From contig CAZQMV010000003.1 in NCBI GenBank assembly GCA_964594635.1, positions 186,001 to 250,000 on the forward strand: a stretch of 64,000 bases of DNA. Direction: 5' to 3'. The DNA comes from Berkiella sp964594635 (GTDB lineage Bacteria; Pseudomonadota; Gammaproteobacteria; Berkiellales; Berkiellaceae). The position numbers were made by a program, and so were the translations under genes. The number at the start of each line of letters is the position of its first letter. Within the stretch, counting starts at the first letter, position 1. The notes beneath the pieces were generated by a model. The model made no database searches. It saw only the letters and a list, made by a program, of their open reading frames with translations, and was not told the DNA's origin. This document shows, piece by piece, positions 33,972 through 42,203 of this stretch.

Positions 33972-35654
33972 ATGGCAATTAATAAAACCATCTTTTCAAT
34001 GCTGGAAGTTGGCAAAATCGTTCCACCCAAACGTGAAATTCTGAAGGATATCTCACTATCCTTTTTCTACGGTGCCAAAATCGGGGTTTTGGGTCTTAAC
34101 GGATCGGGTAAGTCCTCGCTATTGCGTATTATCGCCGGAGAAGACAAAGAATATGTCGGTGAAATAACTTATCAGAAAGGATTGCGGTTTGGTTACTTGC
34201 CACAAGAGCCCCGCTTAGATCCCAACAAAAATGTGCGTGAAAACGTCGAAGATGGTGTCCGTGAACTGAAAGATAAGCTCATTCGTTTTGATGAAGTGAG
34301 TGCGCTGTTTGCTGAACCGATGGATGATGACGCCATGGCATCGCTGCTCGATGAACAAGGTAAGCTACAAGATCAAATTGAAGCAATGGATGGCTGGAAT
34401 CTCGATCGAAAACTAGATATTGCTGCTGATGCATTACGCTTACCCGCTTGGGATGCAGATGTTAATACCCTCTCAGGAGGTGAAAAACGCCGCGTTGCTT
34501 TATGTAAATTGCTATTATCTGCGCCTGATGTACTCCTACTCGATGAACCAACCAACCATTTAGACGCAGAAAGTGTCGCTTGGATGGAAAAATATTTACA
34601 AGAATTCCCTGGCACCGTGATTGCGGTCACCCATGATCGTTACTTCTTAGATAACGTCGCTGGTTGGATTTTAGAATTAGATAAAGGCCGTGGTATTCCC
34701 TTTGAAGGCAACTATAGCAGCTGGTTGGTTCAAAAAGAGCAGCGTCTTGAGCAAGAAAAACGTCAAGAAGCCTCCCATCAACGAGCTGTTAAATCAGAAT
34801 TAGAATGGGTTCGCACTAATCCGTCAGGTCGCCGTAAGAAAAACAAAGCTCGTCTTACTAACTTTGAAGAATTAAGCTCCAAAGAATTTCAACAACGTAA
34901 TGAAACTCAAGAGCTTTACATTCCGCCAGGACCTCGTTTAGGCGAAAACGTGATCCAAACCAATGCTATCTCAAAGTCCTATGGCGATAAAATGCTGATT
35001 GATAAGTTGTCGTTAACTATTCCTCGTGGCGCTATTGTCGGTATTATTGGTCCTAACGGCGCGGGTAAAACCACTTTCTTTAAAATGATGTGTGGGTTGG
35101 TGGAACCTGACGAAGGCAGCGTCACTATCGGTGATACCGTGAAATTATCGTATGTTGATCAATCACGAGATAATCTAGACGACAAGAAAACAGTCTGGCA
35201 AGAACTCTCTGATGGTCAAGATTACATCACTGTTGGACAATATTCGGTGCCTTCACGCGCTTATGTGGGTCGCTTTAACTTTAAGGGCGCCGATCAACAA
35301 AAGATCATTGGCAACCTTTCAGGGGGTGAACGAAATCGCGTCCACCTAGCAAAATTGATCCAAGCCGGTGGCAATGTATTAATGCTCGATGAACCAACCA
35401 ACGATTTAGACGTTGAAACCTTACGGGCACTTGAGGAAGCTTTGATCTCATTCCCAGGTTGCGTCATGGTGATTTCGCATGATCGCTGGTTCTTAGACAG
35501 AATTGCTACTCATATCATTTCATTTGAAGGCGATAGTCAAATCAAGTGGTTCGAAGGAAGCTACAGTGAATATGAGAAAGATCACTTAGCACGTCTTGGC
35601 ACTGACGCGATTAATCCTCATCGGATCAAGTATAAGCGTTTGGAAGAAGTTTAA
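33972..35654 (+). CDS. ettA: Energy-dependent translational throttle protein EttA (ABC-F)
   Basis: This ABC-F protein binds the ribosomal E site and gates the first peptide bond according to ATP/ADP. Two ABC domains without membrane segments are visible. The first has Walker A GLNGSGKSS and signature LSGGEKRRVAL; the second has Walker A GPNGAGKTT and signature LSGGERNRVHL. The arm region and linker (EWVRTNPSGRRKKNKAR) lie between. The 560 aa and start MAINKTIFSMLEVGKIVPPK fit EttA. GGAG is eight bases before the ATG. A REP-like hairpin follows the stop. Confidence 0.94.
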   Translation: MAINKTIFSMLEVGKIVPPKREILKDISLSFFYGAKIGVLGLNGSGKSSLLRIIAGEDKEYVGEITYQKGLRFGYLPQEPRLDPNKNVRENVEDGVRELKDKLIRFDEVSALFAEPMDDDAMASLLDEQGKLQDQIEAMDGWNLDRKLDIAADALRLPAWDADVNTLSGGEKRRVALCKLLLSAPDVLLLDEPTNHLDAESVAWMEKYLQEFPGTVIAVTHDRYFLDNVAGWILELDKGRGIPFEGNYSSWLVQKEQRLEQEKRQEASHQRAVKSELEWVRTNPSGRRKKNKARLTNFEELSSKEFQQRNETQELYIPPGPRLGENVIQTNAISKSYGDKMLIDKLSLTIPRGAIVGIIGPNGAGKTTFFKMMCGLVEPDEGSVTIGDTVKLSYVDQSRDNLDDKKTVWQELSDGQDYITVGQYSVPSRAYVGRFNFKGADQQKIIGNLSGGERNRVHLAKLIQAGGNVLMLDEPTNDLDVETLRALEEALISFPGCVMVISHDRWFLDRIATHIISFEGDSQIKWFEGSYSEYEKDHLARLGTDAINPHRIKYKRLEEV

Positions 35655-35678
35655 CGTCCTCACCCGCTATTCGTATCA

Positions 35679-35706
35679 GGGACGGCACGGAGGCCGTCCC
35701 CTACAA
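35679..35706 (-). repeat. REP-like 28-base palindromic element, copy 2
   Basis: Read on the minus strand it has the head TTGTAGGGG and a perfect 8-bp stem GGGACGGC/GCCGTCCC. It shares head, length and centre (CCGTG) with copy 1 at 403-430, while several stem bases differ in a paired way. It lies 25 bases after the ettA stop. Confidence 0.6.
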
Positions 35707-35807
35707 TCCATATTTCACACCTAATATGGCCTCCCGAATAAAAGAGACGGCTTTCGATCCCGTCACCTACAAAGTAAAACACTTTACCGCGTTACGATAA
35801 TGGGTTT

Positions 35808-36089
35808 TTATGGACTTTTACGCGGGGATGATGGTCTGCTAATCATACCGTTGGCTTTTAACTGCGTATTTTTAGCACGATCAAACCATTTATAAGCATC
35901 AAACAAACTGGTTAATACACTAGGCGTATGTGGTAAAGCTTGTTGTTTGGGTTGAGGTGCTTTATTTTTAAAAACCAGATTATACAAAATGCTAAGTAAC
36001 GATAATGCCCCTATTTGGCTCTGAATAGATGACAGTGCTAAGGTTTCTTTTCTCTGATTTTCAAGCAAATCTTTTGTCTTATTAATCAT
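35808..36089 (-). CDS. Small hypothetical protein (93 aa)
   Basis: GAGGAAG lies six bases before ATG 36089, supporting a real gene. The N-terminal third is a charged helix (MINKTKDLLENQRKETLAL), followed by a short hydrophobic stretch (IGALSLLSILYNLVF) and a basic, proline-rich tail ending in SSPRKSP. No signal peptide or known domain was recognised. A small peripheral membrane protein or an effector-like protein are both possible. It is alone between ettA and a divergent gene. Confidence 0.5.
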   Translation of the reverse strand: MINKTKDLLENQRKETLALSSIQSQIGALSLLSILYNLVFKNKAPQPKQQALPHTPSVLTSLFDAYKWFDRAKNTQLKANGMISRPSSPRKSP

Positions 36090-36228
36090 GACTCTTCCTC
36101 GGTGTTAAGTAATTCAAGTTAGAATAAGGGAAGTCTTCACTGAAGAGTACAAAATAGCGATAAACCATGGTATAAATAGGACATTCGGTATAAGGCAAAT
36201 TCCTGACCTCTAATGGATTACACAACTC

Positions 36229-36720
36229 ATGGTCGATAAAACCTTAATCAATTTCTTAAAACAACATGAATTTGACTTTCAAATTCATGAACACGAACCT
36301 GTGTTTACCGTTGAAGAAGGCCTGCATTTACATGAACTCATCCCTGGTCCGCACTGTAAATCACTGTTTTTAAGAGATCATAAAAACAACTATTTATTGC
36401 TCAGCCTCAGAGAGGAGAAAAGAGTTGATCTCAAAGCACTCTCTAGCGTTTTGAATGTAGGACGATTGTCTTTTGGTAAGCCAGAGGCACTCCTGATTAT
36501 GTTAAAACTAACGCCAGGCTCTGTGACACCTTATGGGTTAATGTTTGATGACAATCTGCAAGTCGCATTTTTCCTTGATGAAGATTTATTGCAGCATGAA
36601 GTCACGAATTTTCACCCCATGCGCAATGATATGACACTCATCATGTCTACTGTCGGTTTTTTAAGGTTCTTCACGCTGATCAAACATTCTCCCAAAATCG
36701 TGAAAGTACCCACACGATAA
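36229..36720 (+). CDS. YbaK/ProX-type aminoacyl-tRNA deacylase
   Basis: The 163-aa protein fits the prolyl-tRNA editing superfamily (PrdX/ProXp-ala), which removes wrongly attached amino acids from tRNA in trans. The conserved lysine is Lys44 in GPHCKSLFLRDHK, and the block LTPGSVTPYGLMFDD matches the family's PGSVTPFGL signature, with a valine/asparagine-rich end. ATG 36229 lies in a plain leader without a strong Shine-Dalgarno. It is a single gene upstream of the U-box gene, with a 44-base gap. Confidence 0.82.
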   Translation: MVDKTLINFLKQHEFDFQIHEHEPVFTVEEGLHLHELIPGPHCKSLFLRDHKNNYLLLSLREEKRVDLKALSSVLNVGRLSFGKPEALLIMLKLTPGSVTPYGLMFDDNLQVAFFLDEDLLQHEVTNFHPMRNDMTLIMSTVGFLRFFTLIKHSPKIVKVPTR

Positions 36721-36764
36721 ATCTTATAGTCTATGTTTAAATGACTACTTAGCGAGGAGTTTAT

Positions 36765-37832
36765 ATGGAAGGTGGTCCAGAAAGCGAAAACCCTGCAACA
36801 TCCGATGAGCCTAACATTTATATCTTTAAATCAATGGATAGAAATGTAGGTTATCGCCATTTAAAAAGAATGGCTGATGAATTGCCCAATATTGCGCAAA
36901 TTAAAGAAACGGGCCAAACTCTCTGGTTGCTCCGAGAAAGCAATACTCAAAAGGGGATGTTAACGGTAGACTTTATTTCCTGGGATAATAAGACGAATGA
37001 TTGGCGCGAAAACAGTACTCGTATGGCTTTGCACCCGGATAAAGGCTGGATTAACGCAAACAAATCGGATGATCCGAGCTTCAAGGAGGCCATGGAGAGT
37101 ATTTCCGCAGTAAATTCCGAAACGGCTGAGAAACATCAAGGCTCATTGCAAACCTATCTCTCAACATTGCCTTGCAAACTGACGATTGAATACAGGATGA
37201 ATCCTGCTAAACAAGAGCAAGCAAACCAAGGGATTTATACTCACTATGTCATCGTAGATTCTGACGAACCTACCCATAAAGTATCAGTACCGCTCACTCC
37301 GTCTATCACCCAAGCGATTACCTGTGAATTATCTGGAAAAGTATTTAAAAATCCGGTTGTTCTTATAAGAGATATCACTATTCCAGGAGGAGGTGGTAGA
37401 ATGATCCAATTAAATCAGGGAAAATCTTATGAGAAATCTGAATTAGAGCAAATTGGGATCTATCCAAATAATTATCATACAAATTTCGTGCTACAAAAAA
37501 TTATTAATAGGTTGGGGTGTGGCGATAAGGGCCTGATGGAAAATTTAACCAACGATCGACTGATTGATCCTGTTATGTTAGAAATGTTAGAAGATCCTTA
37601 TATTCTGCCTTCTGGACATTCCTTAAGTAAAATAACGATTGATGGGATGATTGCATCGGGCAGAACCTTGCGTTGTCCTCAAACTCAAACCCCTTTTACA
37701 AAAGAGGAGGTGACATTCAATATCAATTTAGATCGTTTTATTAAAGCTTGGCCCGATTGCCAAAAACAATTAGTCGAATCCATGAAGACAGAACAGAGTG
37801 CGCCTAAAAAACCTGCGGGACCATCACAATGA
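36765..37832 (+). CDS. SH2-like plus tandem U-box protein, probable E3 ubiquitin ligase effector
   Basis: Residues 18-115 fit an SH2 fold: helix A SMDRNVGYRHLKR, strand B TLWLLRESNTQKGMLTVDF with Arg57 at the phosphotyrosine-binding place (FLVRES motif), then KGWINAN and SFKEAMESI. Two U-box-like segments follow: a divergent one at 184-250 (ITCELSGKVFKNPVVL) and a clear one at 264-338 (LIDPVMLEMLEDPYILPSGH, LRCPQTQTPF, IKAWP). U-boxes recruit E2 ubiquitin enzymes; tandem U-boxes recall Legionella LubX. The order of domains is Cbl-like. Bacteria lack ubiquitin and phosphotyrosine signalling of this kind, so export into a eukaryotic host is inferred. GAGGAG is six bases before the ATG. The SH2 call is less sure than the second U-box. 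Confidence 0.75.
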   Translation: MEGGPESENPATSDEPNIYIFKSMDRNVGYRHLKRMADELPNIAQIKETGQTLWLLRESNTQKGMLTVDFISWDNKTNDWRENSTRMALHPDKGWINANKSDDPSFKEAMESISAVNSETAEKHQGSLQTYLSTLPCKLTIEYRMNPAKQEQANQGIYTHYVIVDSDEPTHKVSVPLTPSITQAITCELSGKVFKNPVVLIRDITIPGGGGRMIQLNQGKSYEKSELEQIGIYPNNYHTNFVLQKIINRLGCGDKGLMENLTNDRLIDPVMLEMLEDPYILPSGHSLSKITIDGMIASGRTLRCPQTQTPFTKEEVTFNINLDRFIKAWPDCQKQLVESMKTEQSAPKKPAGPSQ

Positions 37833-37996
37833 AAAAGAAAGAAACCACCGAAGAGCAAACTAAAACTTCTCCTAAACAAACAGATGAAAAACTAATCCAA
37901 GAAGCCAATGATCCCAATAGCGAAGGAAAAAAACCCTCAACTGAAAAAGCTCGTAAGCATCAGGAAGAAAATCCAGGTACGCAAAACACAGGCTAA
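37829..37996 (+). CDS. Small lysine/glutamate-rich protein coupled to the U-box gene (55 aa)
   Basis: ATG 37829 overlaps the stop of the U-box gene (ATGA), a typical coupling arrangement. The product begins MKKKETTEEQTKTSPKQ and ends NPGTQNTG. It has no hydrophobic segment, is rich in Lys, Glu, Gln and Thr, and is probably disordered. Its role is unknown; a small partner or chaperone for the upstream protein is possible. It is too short to be secure without conservation data. Confidence 0.5.
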   Translation: MKKKETTEEQTKTSPKQTDEKLIQEANDPNSEGKKPSTEKARKHQEENPGTQNTG

Positions 37997-38010
37997 ACTG
38001 TTTATAAAGT

Positions 38011-38077
38011 CGGTCACTCTATTAAGAAAATAGTCACTTCTTTCGATTCTATTAGGTAACGATCTGTAGAGTGACCG
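38011..38077 (+). promoter_or_regulatory. Inverted repeat in the leader of the hybrid kinase gene
   Basis: Perfect 11-base arms CGGTCACTCTA (38011-38021) and TAGAGTGACCG (38067-38077) are 45 bases apart. The second arm ends seven bases before ATG 38085, covering the place where a ribosome would bind. It may be a protein operator or a stem that hides the translation start. There is no T-run, so it is not a simple terminator. Confidence 0.5.
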
Positions 38078-38084
38078 AGTCATC

Positions 38085-40469
38085 ATGACCTTACTTAGTA
38101 TCCGCGATAAGCTAGTTCTTTATTCCAGTGCCATCATTTTCTTGGTAGCCATTACCATTACCATCGCGTCTTACCTAAACGAAAGAAAAGAGTCATTAGA
38201 AGCTTATAAACATGAAGCTAATCGCGTTGCGAGAATGATTGAATCCCCACTTATTGAAGAAATTAATAAAAATAATACCAAAGAAATTGTTAAACAACTG
38301 CAAAATCTTAAAGTCAACCCGGATATTCAAGACACTGTCATTTTAGATACCAAGGGACAAATCATTGCTGAACTCTCACCAAACTTTAATCAGCAAAATG
38401 AACAATTTTTCAAACCCTTTATGCAACAACTAATGAGCTCTAATCAATTAAAAACCTTTGTAGGTGAACGGTTAATGGTGGCAGGCGGTCCACTTAAAGC
38501 AGATGGTAAAACAGTTGCTTATCTTTATATACAATTTTCACTCGATAAACATTATCAACGTCTTCGAGCAACATTGTTTATTAACTTATTGATCTTAGGC
38601 ATTTGCTTATCTTTAGGGCTTATTCTAGCGCGAATATTATCTAATCATTTTACCAATCCTATTATGGATTTAATTCGTTTAACCAATAGTATCAGCTCTG
38701 GCAGCAAAGAAATCGTGTTTCCGAAACAAACTAACAAAGAATTTGGTGTCTTAGGGCAAGCACTTAAAATCATGTTTCGTAATCTTCACCAAATACATAC
38801 TCGTTTAGAAGAAGCTACCATTGAATTAGATCAAAAAGTCAAAGATCGCACTAAAGAACTCGAAAAAGCAATGTCTATTGCTGAAGAAGCTAACCATGCT
38901 AAATCGCGTTTTTTGGCCAACGTATCACACGAAATTCGCACCCCAATGAATGGCTTAATCGGTACAGCAAGCCTGCTTAAAAATACGCAACTCAATCATG
39001 AACAAAAACAATATGTTGAGATCATGCAGCTCTCTGCCGAATCATTGCTAAATTTAATTAATGACATTCTCGATTTATCTAAAATTGAATCGGGCAAATT
39101 GGAAGTTGAAGAAATTCCCTTTAATATCCGCCAAGTCGCAGAAGAAGTGATGGATCTGCTTATTTATCGCGTTAAAGACAAAGGACTAGGCATTGGCTGT
39201 GTGGTCGACGACAGCGTTCCCGAAAAATTACTGGGCGATCCCAGCCGTATTCGCCAAATTTTACTCAATTTAGTCGGTAACGCAATTAAATTTACACAAC
39301 AAGGACATATTAAAATTTCGATCTCTTCAATATCTGCGCCGAATGAGAAAGTGGGACTCAAAATTAATGTTGAAGATACCGGAATGGGGATCCCAGCAAA
39401 TAAACTTGATAAGCTATTTAAAGCATTTAGCCAAGTTGATGCATCGACCACTCGCCAATATGGTGGTACCGGCTTAGGTCTTGCTATCTCCAAGAAATTA
39501 GCTGAGCTAATGGGCGGAGAAATCGGCGTTCACAGTGATATGGGTTCCGGTTCAACTTTTTGGTTTTCTATCGCTTGTAAAGAAAATCTTGAAGCAACAA
39601 AATCGATTTACTCAAATGGCCTTAAAGCAAAAAATATCCTCATTTTAGAAGAGGATGCCATCAATATTGCTGTTTTGCAAAACATTTTACCTAAGTTTGG
39701 TTGCAGCGTTAAAATTACTCGCAAAGAGGAATTAACTTTTTCTGCACTTAAACAAGCTCATGAGAATAACACAGATATTGATATATTGGTTGTTAATCAA
39801 AAATGTCTATCGATCCATTTCTTTGAACTTGCCAAAAATAATTTCTTGCAAGAAAAAATCCCGGTTATCTTTATCACCTATGATGCTAAAACAGATGACA
39901 TCAAAGAACACTACAAACTCATCCATTGTGACATTTTCCAATTACCGTTAAAAGAAACAGAGATCTATCATGCATTATTGCGTTCAATTGGTGAAGAAAC
40001 CGCTGACAGCGCTAACCAACTCCCCTCGCCAACTGAAATTACGCCTATCGAAAATGCGAAGGATGTACAAATATTAGTCGTTGACGATAATTTAATCAGC
40101 CAACAAGTCTCCATTAAAATATTGCAACAAATGGGTTACACAGTCCACGGCGCTAACAATGGCAAAGAAGCCTTAGAAGCCATCGATATTTTGAAGTTTG
40201 ATGTGATATTTATGGACTGCCAAATGCCGGAAATGGATGGTTATGAGGCAACTCGCATTTTACGACAAGATAGTGCTAAAGCGAATATTCCGATCATTGC
40301 TCTAACCGCGAATGCAATGAAAGGTGATAAAGAAGCTTGTATCGCAGCGGGTATGACAGACTACATCACTAAACCCATTAAAGCTGCCTCCCTTGCCGCT
40401 ATTTTACATAAATATGCCGATGTGATTAGAGCCAACAAGAAAGAAGCGGGCGAATCCAAATCCGCTTAA
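38085..40469 (+). CDS. Hybrid sensor histidine kinase (BarA/LetS-like, no HPt)
   Basis: The 794-aa protein has membrane helices at about 12-30 and 163-185 flanking a periplasmic sensor, then HAMP and a coiled coil. HisKA follows with His282 in FLANVSHEIRTPMNG, then HATPase (VEDTGMGIP, YGGTGLGLAI). A degenerate receiver-like domain (AKNILILEEDAINIAVLQ) precedes a complete receiver with Asp711 in FMDCQMPEMDGYEA. BarA and LetS carry a further C-terminal HPt domain; it is absent here, so a separate HPt protein would be needed. In Legionella, the LetA/S relatives control transmission traits. The stop overlaps the convergent Rieske gene by four bases. Confidence 0.88.
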   Translation: MTLLSIRDKLVLYSSAIIFLVAITITIASYLNERKESLEAYKHEANRVARMIESPLIEEINKNNTKEIVKQLQNLKVNPDIQDTVILDTKGQIIAELSPNFNQQNEQFFKPFMQQLMSSNQLKTFVGERLMVAGGPLKADGKTVAYLYIQFSLDKHYQRLRATLFINLLILGICLSLGLILARILSNHFTNPIMDLIRLTNSISSGSKEIVFPKQTNKEFGVLGQALKIMFRNLHQIHTRLEEATIELDQKVKDRTKELEKAMSIAEEANHAKSRFLANVSHEIRTPMNGLIGTASLLKNTQLNHEQKQYVEIMQLSAESLLNLINDILDLSKIESGKLEVEEIPFNIRQVAEEVMDLLIYRVKDKGLGIGCVVDDSVPEKLLGDPSRIRQILLNLVGNAIKFTQQGHIKISISSISAPNEKVGLKINVEDTGMGIPANKLDKLFKAFSQVDASTTRQYGGTGLGLAISKKLAELMGGEIGVHSDMGSGSTFWFSIACKENLEATKSIYSNGLKAKNILILEEDAINIAVLQNILPKFGCSVKITRKEELTFSALKQAHENNTDIDILVVNQKCLSIHFFELAKNNFLQEKIPVIFITYDAKTDDIKEHYKLIHCDIFQLPLKETEIYHALLRSIGEETADSANQLPSPTEITPIENAKDVQILVVDDNLISQQVSIKILQQMGYTVHGANNGKEALEAIDILKFDVIFMDCQMPEMDGYEATRILRQDSAKANIPIIALTANAMKGDKEACIAAGMTDYITKPIKAASLAAILHKYADVIRANKKEAGESKSA

Positions 40470-41515
40470 GTCCACTTGGAAGGTTGCAAACGATTTACAA
40501 AAGCGACAAATTTCGCTATCGGCTGATCAATCTTTAAGAAACTCGATGTATTAAAGCGAATATTTTCATAGATTTTACCATCCTCTTCTTTTAAAAAATA
40601 AAATAATCTTTTGGTTAATATCAATAAAAAACGACTAACTATCCAACCCAATATTCCACTGCGCTTTTTTGTCACATAGATAGGCGTAACCTGTGATTGC
40701 TGTTCCTTAAGTGGAGAATAAGCATAGAACATATGCAACGTTGGTAGTTTCCATTTTCCAAACAATTTGACATTTTGCATCATGGTTAACGCACCGATTG
40801 TTGCATGCGCATAAAGCATTTGATAAGCATATTGTCCGCCAAAAATCCTTCGCATCCATTTAGCCCTTGCATTATCTTGAGGAAACTCGCCTGACATTTT
40901 GATTAATAAATGATCATTATGCGTTTCTGTGATACTCACTTGCATATTAACAGCAATATCATGCACTGTGCGCAAATGTTGAGCATCAATGCCATTGATC
41001 ATGGTGATATGATAATGGCAGCCACGAACATAAGGCTTATCGTGTGAATAAATCACATCCATGCCTTCTAGCTCTGGTATTTCAAGTACACAGCTTGGGG
41101 CACTCTTATCTGGCCAAATCCAAATGTAGCCATATTTCTCTTCAATGGCATAAGACGCTAAACAAACATTGGTGGGCATTTTTTCTTGACAGGGAATATC
41201 AACACAAACGCCTGCAGCATTAAACTGCCAGTGATGGAACAAACATCGAATATGTTCACCAATCACTTTGCCTAAACCTAAATCGACTCCCATATGCGGA
41301 CAAAATGCATCTAAGGCATAAACCTTGCCGGATACCCCTCGAAAGAACACAATACGCTGTTTGCCGATCAAACAAGATTTTGCCACCCCTTTTGGTACTT
41401 CGACACTTTTTAAAGCAATGTACCAACCCTTCGTTACAATATCCCAATTATTAAAAATCTCATGCCGACTTGTGGGCTGGGTTTGTATATTAAGACGTTG
41501 AGGGATAAAATACAT
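40466..41515 (-). CDS. Rieske-type oxygenase, DAF-36/KshA-like (first of three)
   Basis: The [2Fe-2S] Rieske motif is CPHMG followed by CLFHHW, giving the two Cys and two His. Next comes CVDIPCQEKMP, which recalls cholesterol 7-desaturase (DAF-36/Neverland) and KshA-type steroid oxygenases. The catalytic mononuclear iron site is read in GIDAQHLRTVHDI (Asp, His, His). Such enzymes hydroxylate or desaturate a lipid or ring substrate with O2 and electrons from a ferredoxin. It is a paralogue of 45621-46649. It is divergent from the plus-strand operon (86 bases) and probably belongs to the same pathway. Confidence 0.85.
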   Translation of the reverse strand: MYFIPQRLNIQTQPTSRHEIFNNWDIVTKGWYIALKSVEVPKGVAKSCLIGKQRIVFFRGVSGKVYALDAFCPHMGVDLGLGKVIGEHIRCLFHHWQFNAAGVCVDIPCQEKMPTNVCLASYAIEEKYGYIWIWPDKSAPSCVLEIPELEGMDVIYSHDKPYVRGCHYHITMINGIDAQHLRTVHDIAVNMQVSITETHNDHLLIKMSGEFPQDNARAKWMRRIFGGQYAYQMLYAHATIGALTMMQNVKLFGKWKLPTLHMFYAYSPLKEQQSQVTPIYVTKKRSGILGWIVSRFLLILTKRLFYFLKEEDGKIYENIRFNTSSFLKIDQPIAKFVAFVNRLQPSKWT

Positions 41516-41601
41516 GTTAGATATCCTTATTATTTAATTTTCTTAAGTAACTTGTTTTCTTATTGCCTCAAAATGATCGATCCAGGGAAGGTTGAAATCT
41601 C

Positions 41602-42201
41602 ATGAAAAAGTTTATCACATGTTTCATTGGCTTATTTTTAGCAAGCTTTATCTCAGTTAGCTACTCGCAAACAGAAGGAACTGAAGCTGATCATCAAGCG
41701 CTTCGTGAATTATTAATCAAATCGTCAAAATCACTTAATGAAAGCGATTTTGATGCCTTACGCCCCTTCCTCGATGAAAAATTTACCATTATTACCATTG
41801 ATAACAGTAAGTTTACTTCACTAAATGATTTTAAAGCCTACTGGGATACAATGTTTAAGGGTAAGGATGCTAAATTAAGAAGCATGACCATCAACGCCGA
41901 AGCTGATGATAAAACCTATTTCCCAACAGCCAATGTGGGTGTGGTTGATGGCACGGCATCACAGACCTTCACCTTTACCGATGGCGATGTTAGAACCCTC
42001 AAAACACGCTGGACAGCGGTGGTTCACAAAGAGAATAGCCAATGGAAACTCATGAAAATCCATTTCTCAGGGGATATTTTAGATAACCCCGTTATCGACG
42101 CCATGAAAAAGCAGTGCTATACCATTGCGATTGGCAGTGCAATTGCAGGCTGCTTAATTGGGTTATTATTTATGGGCTGGTTTCGCCGTAATAAAATTTA
42201 A
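41602..42201 (+). CDS. Exported NTF2-like (SnoaL/DUF4440-type) protein with C-terminal anchor
   Basis: A signal peptide (MKKFITCFIGLFLASFISVSYS) precedes an NTF2-like fold: a long helix ALRELLIKSSKSLNESDFDA, FLDEKFTIITIDN, and strand-rich RWTAVVHKENSQWKLMKIHF. A C-terminal membrane helix (AIGSAIAGCLIGLLFMGWF) would anchor it with the domain outside the cytoplasm. NTF2-like proteins may be small enzymes or binding modules. It is the first gene of the plus-strand operon; the next gene starts two bases after its stop. The function is unknown. Confidence 0.75.
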   Translation: MKKFITCFIGLFLASFISVSYSQTEGTEADHQALRELLIKSSKSLNESDFDALRPFLDEKFTIITIDNSKFTSLNDFKAYWDTMFKGKDAKLRSMTINAEADDKTYFPTANVGVVDGTASQTFTFTDGDVRTLKTRWTAVVHKENSQWKLMKIHFSGDILDNPVIDAMKKQCYTIAIGSAIAGCLIGLLFMGWFRRNKI

Positions 42202-42203
42202 AC

